64,000 nt of DNA, from positions 54,030-118,029 of the forward strand of contig NZ_FCOJ02000020.1 in the NCBI RefSeq assembly GCF_001545035.1, written 5' to 3'. Of the stretch, positions 61,695-64,000 are shown one piece after another; position 1 is the first letter of the stretch; the number at the start of each line of letters is the position of its first letter. A program made the translations under genes and the position numbers. Origin of the DNA: Caballeronia glebae. GTDB taxonomy: Bacteria; Pseudomonadota; Gammaproteobacteria; Burkholderiales; Burkholderiaceae. Below the pieces are notes generated by a model that searched no databases, was not told the DNA's origin, and saw nothing but the letters and a program-made list of their open reading frames with translations.

Positions 61695-62023
61695 GGCTTT
61701 GGTCACTCGGTGTCAAAGACGTATAAATAGCATGACTATATCGATAGGGCGTACCGGGAAAACGCTAATCGCAACGTCAAAACACTCTGCATATAGTTTG
61801 TCTATTGAAGTCAGCGCGCGGGCTTCGCATATCCCAATTACTAGTTCAAAACGCCGCGCTTTTCGAATCGCCCTCTCGCACACTGCTCGCAACGTCATTC
61901 GCGACGCTTCGCTCTTTCATTCATGAAAGCCGCGTGCGAATGACGTGTCGTGAAACCCAGTATCTGAACGCGATCGACGATGAGTCGACCCATCGACCAA
62001 CGAAGAAACGACTGGAGGAAGAC
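61695..62023. promoter_or_regulatory. Divergent promoter region between the dehydratase and the sugar ABC transporter
   Basis: A 329-base gap with no supported gene. It is AT-rich over 61720-61860 and contains short TATA-like stretches (GTATAAATAGCATG near 61721 and GCATATAGTTTGTC near 61789). Both flanking genes must be transcribed outward from here. An in-frame extension of the ABC binding protein through this stretch is possible but has no ribosome site, so I do not accept it. Confidence 0.65.
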
Positions 62024-63130
62024 ATGGCGGAGAATCGGGATGACGACGCAAAGGAAAGCAAGCTCATCAGCGCGGGCCGGCGCGGCATCATGCAGGGCGC
62101 GGGACTCGGCGCGGCGCTCTCGCTGCTGGGCGGCGTGGCTGGCGGCGGCGGTCTGATCTCGACCGCGCAAGCGGCCGAAGCGGCGTTTCCGCAGCACAAG
62201 AAATGGAAGATCGTGTTCGTGAATCACGTGACCACGAACCCGTTCTTCGTGCCGACGCAATACGGCATTCAGGATGCGTGCGCCATGTTCGGCATGGACT
62301 ATCAATGGACCGGCTCGGCCACCTCCGATGCGGGCGAAATGGTGCGTGCCGTGAATTCCGCGATCGCCGCGAAAGCCGATGCTATCGCCGTGCCGATCGT
62401 CGATCCGAACGCATTCGACAAGCCGATTCAGGCCGCGCTCGACGCCGGCATTCCCGTGTTCGCTTACAACGCCGACGCGCCGCGCGGCAAGTCGAATCCG
62501 CGGCTCGCGTATATCGGTCAGGATCTGTATCTGTCGGGCTATCAGATGGGCGAGCGTATCGCGAGTCTGATCGACAGCGGCCTGGTCGCGCTCTTCATCG
62601 CGACGCCGGGACAGTTGAACATTCAGCCGCGTCTCGACGGCGCGAGCGATGCGATCAAGAAGTCCGGCAAGAAGATCGACATTCAGACCGTTGCGACGGG
62701 CGCGACCGTCAACGAAGAGCTGTCGAAGATCAAGTCGTTCTATCTCGGCCACCAGGACCTGAAGGGCATGTTCGCCGTCGATGCGGGCAGCACGCAAGGC
62801 GTCGCGCAAGTGATGAAGGAATCGAATCTGCCCTCGAAGGGCGTGCACGGCGGCGGCTTCGATCTGTTGCCGCAGACCATCCAGCTCATTCACGAAGGCT
62901 TCCTCGATTTCACCATCGATCAGCAGCCGTATGTGCAGGGCTTCTACACGGTAATGGAAGCGTTCGTGTTCCTCGCGTCGGGCGGGCTCGTCGGGCCGGC
63001 GAACATCAACACCGGTCTCAAGTTCGTGACCAAGGATACCGTCGAGCCGTACCTCAATACGTCGACGCGTTACGAAGGCAAGACCACCAAGCCGCAAATC
63101 GTGCCGATGAAAGGCGCGATCAAGTCCTGA
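62024..63130 (+). CDS. Sugar ABC transporter substrate-binding protein
   Basis: A 368-residue periplasmic binding protein of the ribose/LacI-like fold. An export signal with a twin-arginine (GRRGIMQGAGLGAALSLLGG, residues 18-37) precedes an AQAAEA cleavage region. The mature part begins KKWKIVFVNHVTTNPFFVPTQ and continues with ADAIAVPIVDPNAFDKPIQ and the GIPVFAYNAD hinge strand. The ATG at 62024 has GGAGGA ten bases upstream. It overlaps the permease start by one base. The substrate is likely a monosaccharide; a pentose is plausible from the dehydratase opposite. Confidence 0.92.
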   Translation: MAENRDDDAKESKLISAGRRGIMQGAGLGAALSLLGGVAGGGGLISTAQAAEAAFPQHKKWKIVFVNHVTTNPFFVPTQYGIQDACAMFGMDYQWTGSATSDAGEMVRAVNSAIAAKADAIAVPIVDPNAFDKPIQAALDAGIPVFAYNADAPRGKSNPRLAYIGQDLYLSGYQMGERIASLIDSGLVALFIATPGQLNIQPRLDGASDAIKKSGKKIDIQTVATGATVNEELSKIKSFYLGHQDLKGMFAVDAGSTQGVAQVMKESNLPSKGVHGGGFDLLPQTIQLIHEGFLDFTIDQQPYVQGFYTVMEAFVFLASGGLVGPANINTGLKFVTKDTVEPYLNTSTRYEGKTTKPQIVPMKGAIKS

Positions 63131-64000
63131 TGAATACGGTGAACGAACCTCGTAAAGCAACCACGCCCGCGCGGATCGCCAGTCCGCGCGGTGCGTGGGC
63201 GTCGCATTGGGCGCCCGAGTTGCGCATTCTGCTCGTGGCCGCGCTGCTCGCGGCCTACTTCCAGTTCGTCAACCACGACTTCCTGCTCAGCAACGCGAGC
63301 CTCGTCAACCTGTCGCAGTACATCGCGCCGGTCGCGATCATCGCGTTCGGCGAGATCATGCTGATGATCGGCGGCGACATCGATCTCTCGGCGGGCATGG
63401 TGTTCGCGTTCGCGCCGTTCATGATGGTGTTCGCGAACGATGCGGGCGCGCCGATGTGGCTCGCGGTGATCGCGGGCCTCGTCGCAGCGGCGATCATCGG
63501 CTTCGTGAACGGCGCGGTGACGGTGTTTCTGCGCCTGCCTTCGTTCGTGACGACGCTCGGCACGCTCTTTCTCATCAACGGCATCACGCTGACCGTCTCG
63601 CGCGGCACGCCCGCCGCAACGCCGGGCTCGCCCGGATTCGCCGCCGTGATGGGCGCGTGGGGTTATAGCGAGATCATCTGGACGGTGGCGATCGCGTTCG
63701 TCATGCATGTGCTGTTGCGGCATACGCGCTGGGGTCTGCATACGCAGGCGGCGGGCGCGAATCCGCTCGGCGCGAGCGAGGCGGGCATTCACGTGAACCG
63801 GCTGCGGCTCGGCAATTTCGTGCTCGCGGCGGTGCTCGCCGGCTTCACGGGCATTCTCGAAAGCTTTCGCATCACGTCGATCGATCCGCAAGCGGGCGGC
63901 AACCAGATCATGTTCCTCGCCGTCGCCGCTGCGGTGATCGGCGGCACGCCTTTGACGGGCGGCTCGGGCACGATCGTCGGCGGTTTGCTCGGTGCGGCGG
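63130..64000 (+). CDS. Sugar ABC transporter permease, RbsC type (partial, runs off the right edge)
   Basis: The first 290 codons of a ribose-type inner-membrane permease. The segment IAPVAIIAFGEIMLMIGGDIDLSAGMV is the conserved first part of BPD_transp_2 proteins, RLPSFVTTLGTLFLINGITL follows, and AAAVIGGTPLTGGSGTIVGGLLGA is the EAA-like cytoplasmic region. The start overlaps the preceding stop (TGATG). Most of the protein is present; the end is beyond 64000. The ATPase subunit is not in the window and is expected downstream. Confidence 0.92.
   Translation, partial: MNTVNEPRKATTPARIASPRGAWASHWAPELRILLVAALLAAYFQFVNHDFLLSNASLVNLSQYIAPVAIIAFGEIMLMIGGDIDLSAGMVFAFAPFMMVFANDAGAPMWLAVIAGLVAAAIIGFVNGAVTVFLRLPSFVTTLGTLFLINGITLTVSRGTPAATPGSPGFAAVMGAWGYSEIIWTVAIAFVMHVLLRHTRWGLHTQAAGANPLGASEAGIHVNRLRLGNFVLAAVLAGFTGILESFRITSIDPQAGGNQIMFLAVAAAVIGGTPLTGGSGTIVGGLLGAA

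Noticed and set aside
1..64000. tRNA, rRNA, CRISPR, insertion sequence or prophage
   Set aside because: I looked for cloverleaf genes, regularly spaced repeats, transposases and integrases and found none.

Overview
The window is about 64 kb of GC-rich DNA with dense, often overlapping genes. The gene families and layout (IclR-regulated catabolic clusters, a type VI secretion locus, organosulfonate genes in the style of Cupriavidus necator) point to a beta-proteobacterium of the Burkholderiaceae, most likely the Burkholderia, Paraburkholderia or Caballeronia group. The species cannot be fixed from sequence reading alone.

Region 1 (1-10.8 kb, + strand) is one tightly coupled catabolic operon. 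It encodes the end of an SDR, a cupin, an alpha/beta hydrolase, an IclR regulator, an SDR without the usual YxxxK pair, a thiamine-diphosphate enzyme, an aspartate-dehydrogenase-like protein, an aldehyde dehydrogenase, a two-domain extradiol-dioxygenase-like protein, a ferredoxin-reductase-type flavoprotein and an aromatic-acid MFS transporter. It looks like meta-cleavage of an aromatic compound. The substrate is not identifiable, and the oxygenase that would use the reductase is not in the window. A strong bidirectional hairpin terminator closes the operon.

Region 2 (10.8-21.1 kb) is a type VI secretion locus: tssC and tssB on the - strand, and tssK, tssL, an OmpA-domain inner-membrane protein, hcp, clpV and tssE on the + strand. 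An AT-rich 490-base spacer separates the two arms. TssA, F, G, J, M, VgrG and PAAR are not in the window.

Region 3 (21.1-47.9 kb) is the most coherent part: a C2-sulfonate catabolic supercluster. Sulfoacetate enters through sauU/sauT/sauS with a divergent sauR. Taurine is oxidised by tauXY, next to an amino-acid permease. N-acetyltaurine is probably imported and cleaved by naaO/P/S with the metallochaperone naaT. Isethionate is imported and oxidised by iseU/iseJ. All routes give sulfoacetaldehyde (or taurine, then sulfoacetaldehyde). Xsc converts this with phosphate to acetyl phosphate and sulfite, and Pta makes acetyl-CoA. Four related IclR regulators and a MocR-type regulator are interspersed. 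A CobS-like AAA+ ATPase and a CobT-like VWA protein lie convergent to naaT with no CobN. A CGGAAC-N5-GTTCCG inverted repeat, perfect upstream of xsc, recurs in weaker forms upstream of two regulators and iseJ.

Region 4 (47.9-64 kb) is mixed accessory metabolism. It holds a cytochrome b561 with a catalase-related peroxidase, an MBOAT/SGNH acylation pair in more AT-rich DNA, a small ribbon-helix-helix protein, a GMC oxidoreductase with its Tat-exported small subunit, a glyoxalase-fold protein, glpD/glpR with a GlpR-type operator, a cupin, an EamA exporter, an IlvD/Edd sugar-acid dehydratase and the start of a sugar ABC transporter that runs off the right edge. I saw no tRNA, rRNA, insertion sequence, prophage or CRISPR array.
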